From Mytilus edulis (lineage: Eukaryota > Mollusca > Bivalvia > Mytilida > Mytilidae): DNA of 64,000 bases. A model generated the notes under the pieces. The model did not search any database. It was not told where the DNA came from and was given only the letters and a program-made list of their open reading frames with translations. The stretch covers positions 82,463,592 through 82,527,591 of the forward strand of contig NC_092345.1 of assembly GCF_963676685.1 (NCBI RefSeq), read 5' to 3'. Of this stretch, positions 1-10,330 are shown one piece after another (position 1 is the first letter of the stretch; each line of letters opens with the position of its first letter). The translations under genes were made by a program, and so were the position numbers.

Positions 1-740
1 TTTAGAGCTGATAATTTTTATTTCTATAATCCTTTTGTGTTTACTTACTTGACAAAATGATTGTGTGCAGTGATTTAAAATTCTAAATGAACTGTCTTAG
101 AAAGATTTACACATTTTTTTAACCATACATACATGTATTGATGGTATTTACAAACATGTTATCACTCTATGTAGATAAAGATATTTCTTAAAAACTAAAC
201 AACACCAATATGTGATTCAATTTTTTTTAAAGTTAAAAGACTATTTATCAAACATTTCTGTGTGTCAAATAAATAATATGTATATCAATAACACAATTTC
301 TTATCATTTACATCATAAAAGTACATGTAATTGAAACGTAATTGAAAAGTTATTTAGCATTACATGCATTTTTCATTGTAATTAATTAAATTTCCTACAT
401 GTAATTACAAAAATGCTCAATTACACATTACATTCAATTACATGGAAAATTACAATGCATTACACTTAATAACCTTTACATTTTCAATTACCTCATTCCT
501 GTGTGGGAGGGACTTAGATAAGCTAAAAGTGTAAGCCTTGGAAAAAAAATGCTCGTGTTCATATATCCTACACGTTTTTCTGTTTGGAGAAATTTTGAAT
601 GACAGTTAAACGCAAACATTCGAATTGTATTTTATTTATTTTTTCATTTTGATTAATATATAATTTCCAGGAAAGCGCTCTCAATAAAACTATTTTTTGT
701 TTAAACAACAACATTATAACAGGAAAACAATTAGTCGAGT

Positions 741-803
741 ATCATTTTGATAATCGATACTCGGTACTACCGAGCGATACTCGAGTACTCGTTGACACCC
801 CTA
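741..803 (-). repeat. Terminal fragment of a hAT-like DNA transposon (tentative)
   Basis: Read on the minus strand, this stretch starts with TAGGGGTGTCAACGAGT and continues into short GAGTACTC subrepeats. The start resembles the ends of many hAT-family elements, which commonly begin with a C/T-AGGGGTGTC motif. Copies lie at about 20988-21050 and 46584-46660; the third has one extra GAGTACTC unit. Only one end is present and no transposase is nearby, so the family assignment is weak. Confidence 0.35.
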
Positions 804-880
804 ATTATTACTACTTTAATTAAATAACGAAATTTGATATCAATCAATATCCAATTCGCATAAGTTGTTATACCTATATC

Positions 881-1030
881 TCTTATGTTTGTCTTTTTTT
901 AGCCATGGCGTTGTCAGTTTATAATCGATCTATGAGTTTGACTGTCCCTCTAGTATCTTTTGTCCCTATTTTATGTCAACACTCTCATTCCGCGAATCGT
1001 TGCACTAGTCTTTTGAACATTTTAGTATGA
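881..1030 (+). repeat. Fragment of a dispersed bivalve repeat (family R1)
   Basis: The stretch with the core ATGGCGTTGTCAGTTTATAA followed by a GTTTGACTGTCCCTCTAGTA run is one end of a repeat found again at 21129-21263, 46933-47085, 62433-62645 (plus) and, inverted, at 8850-9110, 29098-29360 and 59885-60110. I recognise the family as common in mussel DNA. It has no evident coding capacity. The rest of 1-1671 is AT-rich and holds nothing else I can identify. Confidence 0.6.
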
Positions 1031-1671
1031 CGTCATATGTACTTTTCCGTTGTCAAAACAAACATTTTCAGACTTTTTGTGTGCTTCAAAATGTAATAAA
1101 ATTTCACATCATGAATATTGTCCGGTGAAAAGTGTGAGTGTTTTGTATATTATTGAATATGTCCGTTGCCATGGACAAAATGTACATCGTCGTAAATTTT
1201 AAAAGGCATCAATGGCATAACGAATAGCCAATTGAAATGTTGTAATAACGTCTTATGATACTTGATAAACCAATCAGATTAACGCAAATTACCGTATCAA
1301 TTTTTCGTAACACACTTCGTGCGGTGTGATACGAGAAATATCTATTCATGCAAGACATAGATAACAGGCCAGATAATGCTCACGTTAATAATTTTATACA
1401 CAATAATCAATAAAGTATAACATATTTTTTGGGGGGTATTACAAAAAAACATCACAAACCTTTTTCTTCGCGACAATTGACGCTCGAAGAAGATAAACAA
1501 CAATGAAAAACAAAGTCCTTTTAGCCCGACTTGGAAAAGACACAACATTTGATGGGGTTACACAAGCATGATTGTCGTGCGCACATGCCTCTTCTGTTGG
1601 CTACCTTAACCATTTGCTGCCTTATTCGAATAAACAAAATTAGGTGAAAAGACGAAAACAGCTGTGAATGA

Positions 1672-2934
1672 TTATGAAGTTCCCTGTACTACATCAATGA
1701 TAAACATTAAATTGGAACCAATAAACATCATCATATAAGATATAAGAGAAATGTAATCAAATGTTTTCGAGACATCTTGCCACGTAACTTCCTTTTCATT
1801 TCTATGCGAATCGTCAACCTTCTCTTTCCTAAATAAAGCTTCATCTTTATCTTTATGTCTGCCAGCCCCAGTACTTTGGCCATCATGAACTCTGTTTTTA
1901 GCTCGACAACAAAGCTGGAATGCAACAATTTTCTTCATCCAATTCGGAATTGGCTCATCCTCTGATTTGAAATAAAATCTAGAGCTCACGATGACGGATC
2001 CTACAATTAAACCACTCATCATGAAATCAATCATGAGAAATATACAAATCGAAGAAAGTCTTGGTAAAGCGGTGGCCGGAAGAAGCGCTTGTGCGATCGT
2101 TAGATATAATACAACAGCTAATAAAAGAGTTACTGCAAATCCAATCCTTTCTCCAGAGTCGGTCGGCAGGAGGAAGACACCAATGTTCAAAAGAACAAGA
2201 AAAACACACGGAAGTATTAAAGTCATTGTTAAGAACAGTGGACGTCTCTTGAAGTAGAAGGTAAAACTTGCATTTGGTGTTCCTGTGTTATCTACTGTAA
2301 CATATGTATTACTTAGTTCCCATTCACTATTTATAGAATATAAAGATGTCTGAATCGTTGAATTAAGAGAGTCAAAAGTAATGTCTTGAGCAGCATGTCC
2401 CCATGTTACTATAAGCAAAGTACATTGTTGAGTATCAAAAGGAAAGTACGTTATATCGAAGCTGCAAGTGAACTTCAAATTTTGTCCCGGAAGCCATGTA
2501 ATTTGTCCGTTATAACGTACATACAAGGATAATTCATCCATACCAAACATTGCCATTTCTTGTGCACTATTTGAATTTATCAGGGGAGGTTTCCAAATAA
2601 CATTTTCAGGTAAAACAATATACTCTGCATTACCGTGATCGGCAGGGGTCCATGCCATATTATTATCTGTCCATTGAATGTTAAAATAACCAGTTATAGA
2701 AACTGTTCCATCTACTTCATTAATATCCTGCAAATTCAGTAAATGAAAGTCTATAGATATTACTGTAGAACTGCTTAAATCTACCTCAGGTCTTAAGTGC
2801 TTGTTATGTCCGGAGGTAAGTGTTGTGTACAAAGAATCCATATCCACAAAAGATGTTGCATCGGTGAGGGAAAGAAAACATACACATAGAATTACAAATT
2901 TACAACTTGCTTTTCGGTTATTACTGAACTTCAT
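1672..2934 (-). CDS. Nicotinic-type Cys-loop receptor subunit A1 (intronless)
   Basis: Predicted 420-residue subunit of a pentameric ligand-gated ion channel of the nicotinic acetylcholine receptor family, acting at the plasma membrane. A hydrophobic signal peptide (about 1-27) precedes an extracellular domain with the Cys-loop Cys157-Cys171 (13 residues between). Trp88 matches loop D and Trp178 loop B. Membrane segments lie near 234-256, 264-285, 295-317 and 393-414. Gly-Glu-Arg at 261-263 before M2 is the cation-channel pattern, and the 9' leucine is kept. The loop A tyrosine position is Ser121 (motif WKPPL) and there is no vicinal Cys pair in loop C, so this is not a classical alpha subunit. 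Asn221-Ala-Ser is a glycosylation sequon in the loop C region. The M3-M4 loop is short and begins with Cys342-Cys343. The ORF is uninterrupted with an ATG start, unlike typical multi-exon nicotinic genes, which suggests retroposition followed by tandem duplication. Ligand unknown. Confidence 0.9.
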   Translation of the reverse strand: MKFSNNRKASCKFVILCVCFLSLTDATSFVDMDSLYTTLTSGHNKHLRPEVDLSSSTVISIDFHLLNLQDINEVDGTVSITGYFNIQWTDNNMAWTPADHGNAEYIVLPENVIWKPPLINSNSAQEMAMFGMDELSLYVRYNGQITWLPGQNLKFTCSFDITYFPFDTQQCTLLIVTWGHAAQDITFDSLNSTIQTSLYSINSEWELSNTYVTVDNTGTPNASFTFYFKRRPLFLTMTLILPCVFLVLLNIGVFLLPTDSGERIGFAVTLLLAVVLYLTIAQALLPATALPRLSSICIFLMIDFMMSGLIVGSVIVSSRFYFKSEDEPIPNWMKKIVAFQLCCRAKNRVHDGQSTGAGRHKDKDEALFRKEKVDDSHRNEKEVTWQDVSKTFDYISLISYMMMFIGSNLMFIIDVVQGTS

Positions 2935-2980
2935 TGTATATCAATTGATATTTATTATAATTGCACTTCCAATGCTACCT

Positions 2981-2998
2981 TCAACTTTTAAAAGTTGA
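2981..2998. promoter_or_regulatory. 18-bp perfect palindrome just upstream of receptor A1 (candidate regulatory site)
   Basis: TCAACTTTTAAAAGTTGA is a perfect palindrome 47 bases upstream of the A1 start codon. It is conserved at 23229-23246 before A2. Before A3 (about 49041-49058) the right half has decayed (TTCATC in place of TTGAAC). Position and symmetry suggest a dimer-binding site or core promoter element, but there is no functional evidence. The rest of 2935-3680 is AT-rich and shows nothing else I can name. Confidence 0.3.
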
Positions 2999-3689
2999 AC
3001 TAAGTATTTCTTTCGCAATAGTAGTTAACGTTGATAATAATTTAAAAGAACACAAGTGTATAATGTATTTAATTAAGTTAATGACCCTCGTGTTTACGTA
3101 GCATTAAACAATAGATAGCAAAATCTATTTGAACTTAATGGACCTTTTAAATAAATTGTGAGCGACAACTTATGTGATATTTGATAGAGTCATTTGTCAT
3201 ATAGACAACGTCATTTGATCGTCAAATGTTTGGTTTGAAATTTGTAAAATAAATAATAATCTGAATAGCAGTAACTATCATACAATAAAACAAAGTAAAT
3301 CATTTAAATTTTTCGTGGAGCAAGTAATATATTGATAATTCACTCTCCTTTTTTTTTAACAGCAGGACGATAAGCAAACAATCATCAATCAATTAATATT
3401 TATCTTTTAAAACAATTACTAAGAAATGTTGACAAGAAACGAAACTGTTCAATAAATCATTTTTGATCTTTGTACTCGGGAAACGCACAAATTAATTGAG
3501 TAAAGTTTGAAAAATTCGGTGCTGAGAAGTATGCTTTTGTCCTTATAAATTACGTTAGATTAAACTGAATAACGTCTCTTCATTGAAACTATTTGGACAT
3601 TCAAAACCTAATACAAACGTTTCTTAGAATTGATATTACCAAACGGACCTCAAGTATAACCAAACTCAGACAAAAAAATCAAAGACCTG

Positions 3690-4300
3690 CATTTAAAAAA
3701 AAAAAAAAGTAAAACCACAAAATACTAAACTTCTAGAAAATTTCAAAACGAAAAATACCCTAAACAACACGAATAGACAACAACTTTCGTATTCCTGACT
3801 TGGTACTGGCATTTTCTTATGTAAAAAATGGTGGATAAAACCTGGTTTAATAGCTTAGCTAGCTTAACCTCTCATTTTTATGACAGTCGCATAATGATCC
3901 ATTATATTGATAACGATGTGTGAACAAAAACACAATAGGTAAAAATGTTAAAAATAGGGGTACAGCAGTCAACATTGACTGTGCTATTATCTTAACCACT
4001 ATAAAAAAAAACAAATATGTTAGCACAAATTTATCATGACGGGATGTACAAGTACAGAGCCACGTCATTTGTAACAAAGAAACACAAAAAGGCATATAGA
4101 CAAACAATTTCCTTCGTTTTTCAATGCATATTTCACAAAAATAAATCGTATTTTCTGGTAAATATCGAAGTACTGAACTACTGGGCCGAGGATACATTCG
4201 AAGACTTACAGTTCACCAGTGGGGGTATTTGCCCAGTAATGATTATACTAAACGATGCCAATTTAACTCGACCAGATAGGCATTTCGAAAAATAGTGTTT
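3690..4300 (+). repeat. Dispersed bivalve repeat (family R2) and AT-rich sequence
   Basis: The stretch contains the word series CAAAATACTAAACTTCTAGA ... CTGACTTGGTACTGGCATTT ... TAACCTCTCATTTTTATGAC, which recurs in diverged form at 13321-13530, 23938-24140, 38489-38586, 41270-41460, 51470-51690, 55660-55745 and inverted at 56626-57020. It is a non-coding dispersed repeat typical of mussels. Short ORFs here appear spurious because they differ between copies and contain no recognisable domain. From 4300 to 4870 I see only AT-rich unique sequence. Confidence 0.55.
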
Positions 4301-5026
4301 CTTCACAGAGGCTTAAGTCCAAGATTACAAATAAACAATCAATGTATGTCAATCTCATTTATACTGATCAAAATAAATTTGAATTGAAAATTAAATACAG
4401 GAGTTACAATTAATAGTTTAAAGGGTTATTTAAAGTACACTTCGGGTTTTAAATATTTCATATCTGTTGACTTTTGTTAAGGTAGCTCAATATCCGTGCA
4501 AATATTACATTAATATTTAGAATACGGTTTGACTAGTTATACAGTTGCTAATTGAGAGAGGTTTTACCGGAAGGATATTTTGACTGCCATTAAAAATTTG
4601 GACAGAAATTTTCATTCTTCTTCATTGCTTTCAATCTAAGAAAATAAACACATGAAGAATGAAGACTTTCAAAAATCAATTACCTCAAATTCCCCCTTAT
4701 AAAGCACTCACTTTATAAAGAAAGATATTCAATGATGAGACTCCAGACATAGGACAGACACAGGCACTTTAACATTAATTCCATAACAACAAAGTAGCAA
4801 AGAAAAAAATACAAAAATATCAGATTGAAAAAAAATTATGATATAGGTGGTATATCAACAAAATCTCAGGTGCAGGTATAACACTAAATAATTCTGTTTT
4901 AAGGAGTAATCTCGGTTATTCATATAATTGTGTGCCGTACCATGGTCATTTTCGGAATATATCACATACACCAACATCACGAATACTACAGGAAAACACG
5001 TTATTGGGAAATGCCAAAATGACAAA

Positions 5027-5361
5027 TAAAGGCAACAGTAGTATACCGCTGTTCGAAATTCATAAATCGATTGAGAAAAAAGCCGGATTATAATCTAAAA
5101 CTGAGGGAAACACATCAAATATAAGAGACCTACGACACAACAGAAACACGACATTAAAATGGAACACACACAGAAACGAACTATAATATAAAAATGGCCA
5201 TTTTCCTGACTTGGTACAGGACTTCAATAAAGCAAAATGGTGGGTTGGACCTGGTTTTGTGGCATGCCAAACCCCCCACTTTTATGGCAATGTCGAATAT
5301 AACATTACAATGAAAACATTACATGATAGGACTATACACTACAAATAAATGGGAAAACAAA
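5027..5361 (+). mobile_element. 335-bp dispersed repeat insertion with 5-bp target duplication (family R3)
   Basis: The insertion begins after ACAAA (5022-5026) and ends with a second ACAAA (5357-5361). In A3 the same locus (about 53985-54000) reads straight through with a single copy, so A3 is the empty site. The body contains AAAGGCAACAGTAGTATACC and a CTGACTTGGTACAGGAC word. A further partial copy lies at 62008-62170. A2 carries the same insertion at 25275-25609, so it predates the A1/A2 split but postdates A3. Confidence 0.7.
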
Positions 5362-5740
5362 CGTTTTACTATCTCGACTGTTACCAATGCTATATGATTT
5401 AGAGTCTTAGAATATGATATGACATGTAAATGATTGGATATATAAACAAGTAAACATTGTTTATCAATCTTCGTTTACTTTTCATTGATAAAAATCGTGT
5501 CTCCATATTGAATTAATTCAAATATTCTTTTATTCACTTTTGATATACTTTTCCATCATTACTCATTAGCTAATACAAAAAGACTATAAGAAAGAATTGT
5601 GTACAGCTATTCAACTAACATCTACTATTGTCAATCTAACATTATTTCCGGTTTCGTCAAGACTCTTGTGGCTACATTTATGCTGGATACATACATAATA
5701 GACGATACGTATCGTGTGAGCCACCTGGTCATGATTCGGG

Positions 5741-5782
5741 CGTCACTGATGAGTCTTTTGTAGACGAAACGCGCGTCTGGCG
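5741..5782 (+). ncRNA. Type I hammerhead ribozyme, canonical core
   Basis: The order is stem I CGTCA (5741-5745), conserved core CTGATGA (5746-5752), stem II GTCT (5753-5756) with loop TTTGT and AGAC (5762-5765), core GAAA (5766-5769), palindromic stem III CGCGCG (5770-5775), TC, predicted cleavage after C5777, then TGGCG (5778-5782) closing stem I with one G-U pair. Every invariant core position is present. Stem III has no loop and is self-complementary, which in known retrozyme and Penelope hammerheads is associated with dimeric folding. It is repeated unchanged at 25989-26030. Confidence 0.88.
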
Positions 5783-6150
5783 TAAATTTAAAAAATCAAT
5801 CCTGGTATCTATGATGAGTTTATTTACAACCACTGGGTCGATGCCAATGCTGGTGATTTATTTCCCCGAGGGTATCACCAGACCAGTAGTCAAATCACTT
5901 CTGTGCTGACATGAGTTATCATTGATATGTTTATAATCATAAATTAGCTGTTACCAAAACTTTGAATTTTTGAAATACTAAGGCTTTCTACCTCAGGAAT
6001 AGATTACCTTAGCTGTATTTGGCAAATCTTTTAGGAATTTTTGGTCCTAAATTCTCTTCAACTTCGTCTTTAATTGGGTTTTTAACATTTTTTGATCGAG
6101 CGTCTGTCGCAAATAAAAAATTTCAATCCTGGTATTTATGATGAGTTTAT
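5741..6150 (+). mobile_element. Retrozyme-like element, A1 copy
   Basis: A hammerhead (5741-5782) is followed by a non-coding body and a second site at about 6100 where the ribozyme has been deleted between two CGTC repeats. The predicted monomer from cleavage site to relic site is 327 nt; restoring the missing 33 bases gives 360, matching the copies at 54.4 kb (355) and 61.1 kb (360). The body is shared with those copies (for example the runs around CCCCGAGGGTATCACCAG and AGGAATAGATTACCTTAGCT). Retrozymes are non-autonomous retroelements that spread through small circular RNAs made by their hammerheads. Confidence 0.7.
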
Positions 6151-6194
6151 TTTATACATATCTAGTTCGAATTCACTCCACGTCTGTGTGTTAT

Positions 6195-6810
6195 TTATTA
6201 TGTGTATCAAGTATAATGGACTGCCAATGATACAACTATCTACCGAACTTCAAATGAAGTGGATGTGTCTTCATGAATGAGAAAAACACATATCGAATAG
6301 TCGGCTTTAAAAGGCCTGACATAACAAATATGAAACAATTTAATTGAGTAAACCAACGGCCTAATTTATAACAAATTAATTACCAAAATATACTTAACAA
6401 CTTAAGTAACACACCACCTTCATCAATTTCTTTGCAGTACAAATGAATTTTTTAAATTATTATATATGGTCAAATGTGGTATGTAAATGTATTACTGAAA
6501 ATACGCCTATTAAAACGTTTAAACCCGCTTTATTTGTATGCACCTATCGTTAGTTAGGAACCTGATGTTCAGTGGTAGTCGTTTGTTGATGTGTTTTATA
6601 AGTGTTTCTGGTTTGTTGTTTTTGCATAGATTACCCCGTTGGTTTTCGTATTTGATTGGTTTTTTTTTTCGGGATGGGGGATTGATAGCTTGTGTTTGGT
6701 CTAAGATAAGGCTTCGTGTGTAAGGCCGTACTTTGACCTATAATGGTTTACTTTTAATGGACTTGAATGGAGAGTTGTTTCATTGGCACTACATCTTCTA
6801 TTATTATACC
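6195..6810. repeat. Inverted pair of a dispersed bivalve repeat (family R4)
   Basis: The first part (6195-6400) is the reverse of the second part (about 6530-6805) in diverged form: the first carries a GCCAATGATACAACTATC-type end and the second a GAGAGTTGTTTCATTGGC-type end. The same family occurs at 26443-27058, 54895-55495, inverted at 31634-31960 and direct at 32150-32345. It is non-coding and common in mussel sequence in my recollection. Confidence 0.55.
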
Positions 6811-6880
6811 TTACATATATTTCAAACAATTCTATTGGGTGATACGTTATCACGTGACATGGAATAATTCAGTTAATTAA

Positions 6881-7045
6881 GGAATAACAGTACTATAGTT
6901 GAAGAGTTGCCACCGTCAATTGTAGATTTGACGGTCGAAAATGCAGTTTTACTGGCGACGCGTAGCGGAGACCGTCAAACGGAGATTTGCGACCGTCAAA
7001 TCAAAATTGACGGTGGCAACTCTTCAACTACAGTACTGTTATTCC
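6881..7045. repeat. Near-perfect palindrome, 165 bp
   Basis: The left arm from GGAATAACAGTACT through GTTGCCACCGTCAATT is mirrored by the right arm ending TACTGTTATTCC; arms are about 60 bp with few mismatches around a central segment containing GCGACGCGTAGC. A2 has the same structure at 27129-27293. A3 lacks it together with the surrounding 1.2 kb (6803-7998), so this block was gained by A1/A2 or lost from A3. It could be a foldback element. The remainder to 7840 holds only AT-rich unique sequence. Confidence 0.8.
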
Positions 7046-7841
7046 GATTCTGTTGCATTACAAAAAGAAAAAATACGATAAAACTTGATAAGTTGTCTAA
7101 ATTTGACAAATAGAAAAAAAATCCGCGAAACGTCATGAAAGCTTTTGGCACAAAGACGTCATGGCTAAACGTGACGTCATACAAATGAAAAATTACAAAC
7201 TGGAGGTTATTACGTTACCTGTACGCTTCAAATTCGGATAAAATTACATTAAAACGGCGAATTCGAGGTAGGTGTCGTTTTATTTTCGATTATATAGTAG
7301 TAATCGAACATTTGTTGATTCAACCAATTCAAAATGGCGGGTCCCTTCTTAGTTACGCCTGGTCAACTGTGGATTTGACGACAACTTTTAGCCAATGAAA
7401 AAAAATATTACATCCAAATTGCATTCGAAATTTCTTTCAATTGCAAGGAAGGACGAATAACCCTAAACATTTACACTAGCGTTGAATAACCCTATTATTA
7501 ACCGGGGAATAACCTTTTGAGTTTGTTGATTTGTACTTGAGTTACATGAAAATGACGTAACAGACGTAAATAAACAAAATGGCAGCATTCACGCTACACT
7601 GGAAGCCCATCGAGAGACGACGAAATAAGGCATTGGACAGGAATAGAGCTGAGAGTGCCAGAAGCAGATGATATCTCTTATAAACGGTCCTTTTCGGGGC
7701 CATCAATATTTTACGAAAAGATTCTACTTTTGTTGTAATTTCAAGAAATGCGAACACAAATGTATTTTCAAATGTCAGTCTGTGTGTTATGTTAAAAATA
7801 TAGACTAGTTAGTGTTCGAAATGCCCTTCCACTGTTAATTC

Positions 7842-8002
7842 GGTATAATAAAACAATTGTTGCCCCTTAGAATGGATGAATATCCAAAATTGTCAACCCT
7901 TAAAAGTTATTTCACTTCGGGCTGCGCCCTCAATGAAATAACCTTCTCGTGTTGCCAATTTTGGATATTCACCTTTTCAACAGTCCATAATTGTATAATA
8001 TC
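7842..8002. repeat. Palindromic element with GAATATCCAAAATTG arms
   Basis: GAATATCCAAAATTG near 7878 pairs with CAATTTTGGATATTC ending at 7970, and an inner TTATTTCA pairs with TGAAATAA. The outer flanks (GGTATAATAAAACAATTGTTG and ATAATTGTATAATATC) are also roughly inverted. A2 copy at 28090-28250. The termini resemble those of the palindrome at 63690-63846. From 8003 to 8850 the sequence is AT-rich and conserved with A2 and A3, with no recognised feature. Confidence 0.65.
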
Positions 8003-8849
8003 TATCCAAAAATAAGTAGTCCAAGAAGGACTATACCATTATAGTGTTTTTTTATTGGAACATCACTAATAAATCAGGACAGTATATCTTTGCTAAAAAA
8101 GAAAATATTGCCATAAAGACATTGATTAACTTATTCATGTTTTCTTGAATTTGATACATTCACTATAATATGTGCAAATTCGACAAGTTCTCAAAACATC
8201 TATTCTTGTTTGGCCAAAATTGAATCTTCACGTCCTGCTCTTGTAAGACTTGATGATTTTATATATGGTGTCTTGAATTTTTTTACCTTTAACGGGTTTA
8301 AGATAAGATATTTTTTTTTATATTCTATCAATTGTACGTGATTAAATGTTGGTTTTGCATTAATCAATTTATATAACTATAACGGTAATAACAATTTCTC
8401 CCTTTAGAATGTAACCTAAACATTGTTTTCGTCTAAATTATATGACGTTATACAAATACAGTGCAAATTTACGGAACAAATAAGTTTATTCTTTTGATAA
8501 ATTAATAGCATTTTAGTATGAATTAATTTCAGGTTCTTAAACATTTATTTGACGTAATTACTTCATTCATTACTAATGAGTACATTAATGATTTTTATCT
8601 TCATGATGTAGTCAATGTTTCATCATCAGTCATGACCTTAATTTGACTGTCGATTTTTCCCCTGCGAAAGCTATGGATGCTAAGTACTTGACTAGTAAAT
8701 GTGAACTCCTCATATTTTGGCTGTCTTAATTATAAGCGTAGAGTGTTAAAGATGATTTGTTTCCTCTTTTTAACGGAAAGGAGGCATATTATTATTTTTT
8801 CTGCTTTGTCTACCATAATGTTTTAGTAAAATAAAAGATGTGGAAGATA

Positions 8850-9110
8850 CTAAGGGGACATTCAAAACTCATAAGTCGAAGACACAGTAACAATGCCTTA
8901 GCAAAAAATCGATGATAACAAAAAGACAAACGAGTCCACATACACTTCATACAAAACTAAAAATGAACGCCACAAAATACTGTAAGTGATCTTAGGTGCT
9001 CCCATGGGATAAGAAAATGTTTTCAACTAGTGGCATGGATCAACTTAATTGGTCAAGATCAGTACAATTTAGGTAATAAGTCTCATTCTGTCATGTTACA
9101 ATCGTGTACA
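8850..9110 (-). repeat. Diverged inverted copy of repeat family R1
   Basis: The stretch around GACATTCAAAACTCATAAGT and GTGATCTTAGGTGCTCCCAT matches, in reverse, the family found at 62433-62645. Paralogous copies are at 29098-29360 and, truncated, at 56520-56615, which is where A3 similarity ends. It is non-coding. The following 9110-9786 contains a short match to the Penelope-like 3' end (GAGAATGGAAATGGGAAATG near 9632) and no gene. Confidence 0.5.
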
Positions 9111-9786
9111 AAATGGGGAAGATTGTGGTAATGATATTTTAAAGCATATCCGCTGATATCTCCGACACAGATATCCCATAAATTTCGTAAAAGTGTCAAT
9201 AAAAATTTCAAAGGGGTGAATTCAACCTAAATACTTCGAACCCTTGTTTTAATAGCTTCCTTGAAAGCTGTTATCATCTAACAAGGAAATCATTATAAGA
9301 AACATGGAATATCGTATCAACTGGGAGATATATATATTCATCTTACCTCCTATACATTTCTAAGAATATCATTGGTTAAAAGCAACCTCGGGGAGACCGT
9401 GTATATTCCATTTTAGGTTAGTAGGTGGGTGGAGCTTTTCAATACACGGTTAGTAGGGGTGTTACGTCCCTTTATAAAAGCAAAATGGAACTGAGAAAAA
9501 ATCATAAAGGTTTCAACAGACAATGAATGATAGAAATAAATACATAAAACACATTTAAAGCGTACAAGTGGTTCTTGTTGACATTCGTTTTTGAATAATC
9601 AACGATCAATGATCAAAGGAAGTATAAAATTGAGAATGGAAATGGGAAATGTGTCAAAGAGACAACAACCCGACCATAGAACAGACAACAGCAGGAGGTT
9701 ACAGTTTCTTAATGCTTATGATATTGAAGACTATGATATGTCACTAGACTAATGCAACATGTTAAAGTAGTCGGTAAGATAAATTT

Positions 9787-9847
9787 GTTACATAGTGCAC
9801 TAGTGACTTAATACGGTATATATGTGGGCAGTAAATTCCATATGGGG
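9787..9847. repeat. Half of a palindrome at the A1/B1 duplication breakpoint
   Basis: This is the left arm of the 140-bp palindrome that is complete at 30028-30167. It stops exactly at the loop side of the arm (ATATGGGG), and the next base begins unit B sequence that also starts at 38059 in B2. The breakpoint therefore lies within a hairpin-forming sequence. Confidence 0.75.
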
Positions 9848-9894
9848 TTTTTAAGTCAATATGCAAAAAACTAATCTCTGATTCTGGATAAAAA

Positions 9895-10330
9895 CGAGGA
9901 TTCTCTTAAACAAGCTTTGTATATATTTGACTGCCTCGCTGCTGGTGCTGGTTTGCTATTAAATATAGATAAAACTGAAGCCATATGGGTTGGCAAAAGA
10001 TCAGCCTGTAATGCAACTCTGCTACTAAATAAGAAATTATAATAGAATGCATCAGGAAAGTTTAAATTGTAGTGAATTCGTACTGACTGTTCTGATATTA
10101 ATGCCAAATCCACCAGTTTAGGTTATGCAAAAAATGAAAGGAATTTTAATCAAATTATTATGAGCTGGAAAGCCAGACAAAATAAAAAGGAAGTATTAAT
10201 GACAAGGGAGGTTTAAAACTCTTCCATATAAAAAGTGTTGGTATGTACCTTGAAATGATTAGATCCCTTCAAGTTTCCCCTTGCAAGATTTCATCATTAA
10301 GTTATATAGAAAACAAGTGAGGGAATAAAC
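9895..10330 (+). pseudogene. LINE reverse transcriptase relic (part of RT C-terminal region)
   Basis: In one plus-strand frame the sequence reads SLKQALYIFDCLAAGAG, LLLNIDKTEAIWVGK and then LGYAKNERNFNQIIMSWKAR, the pattern of the region after the YADD motif in non-LTR retrotransposon reverse transcriptases. Stops and frame changes are frequent, so it is inactive. The B2 paralogue is at 38086-38650, where a 98-bp fragment of repeat R2 has been inserted at 38489-38586. It differs from the LINE at 14850. The 3' flank to 10962 holds no gene. Confidence 0.6.

Larger units (their letters stand above)
1..9847. repeat. Segmental duplication unit A, copy 1 (receptor gene A1 and flanks)
   Basis: This block is repeated at 20248-30167 at a nearly constant offset of about 20,248 bases, with only scattered single-base differences and small indels, and more distantly at 45837-56615. 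It carries receptor gene A1, one retrozyme, two palindromes and several dispersed repeats. The left edge is the window edge, so its true start is not seen. Similarity to copy 2 stops at 9847, in the middle of a palindrome that is complete in copy 2. The near identity of copies 1 and 2 means either a recent duplication or an unmerged haplotype in the assembly. Confidence 0.9.

Noticed and set aside
1342-1548. 68-codon minus-strand frame downstream of A1 (also at 21590-21796)
   Set aside because: Conserved only because the whole unit is duplicated; A3 has changes that break it and there is no domain or codon signal.
1991-2257. 88-codon plus-strand frame antisense to the receptor (copies in A2, A3 and B)
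   Set aside because: It is the shadow of the M1-M3 coding region on the other strand; conservation follows from the receptor.
3859-4295. Overlapping frames in the flank of A1
   Set aside because: Lengths change between A1 and A2 through single-base indels, and the region contains repeat R2.
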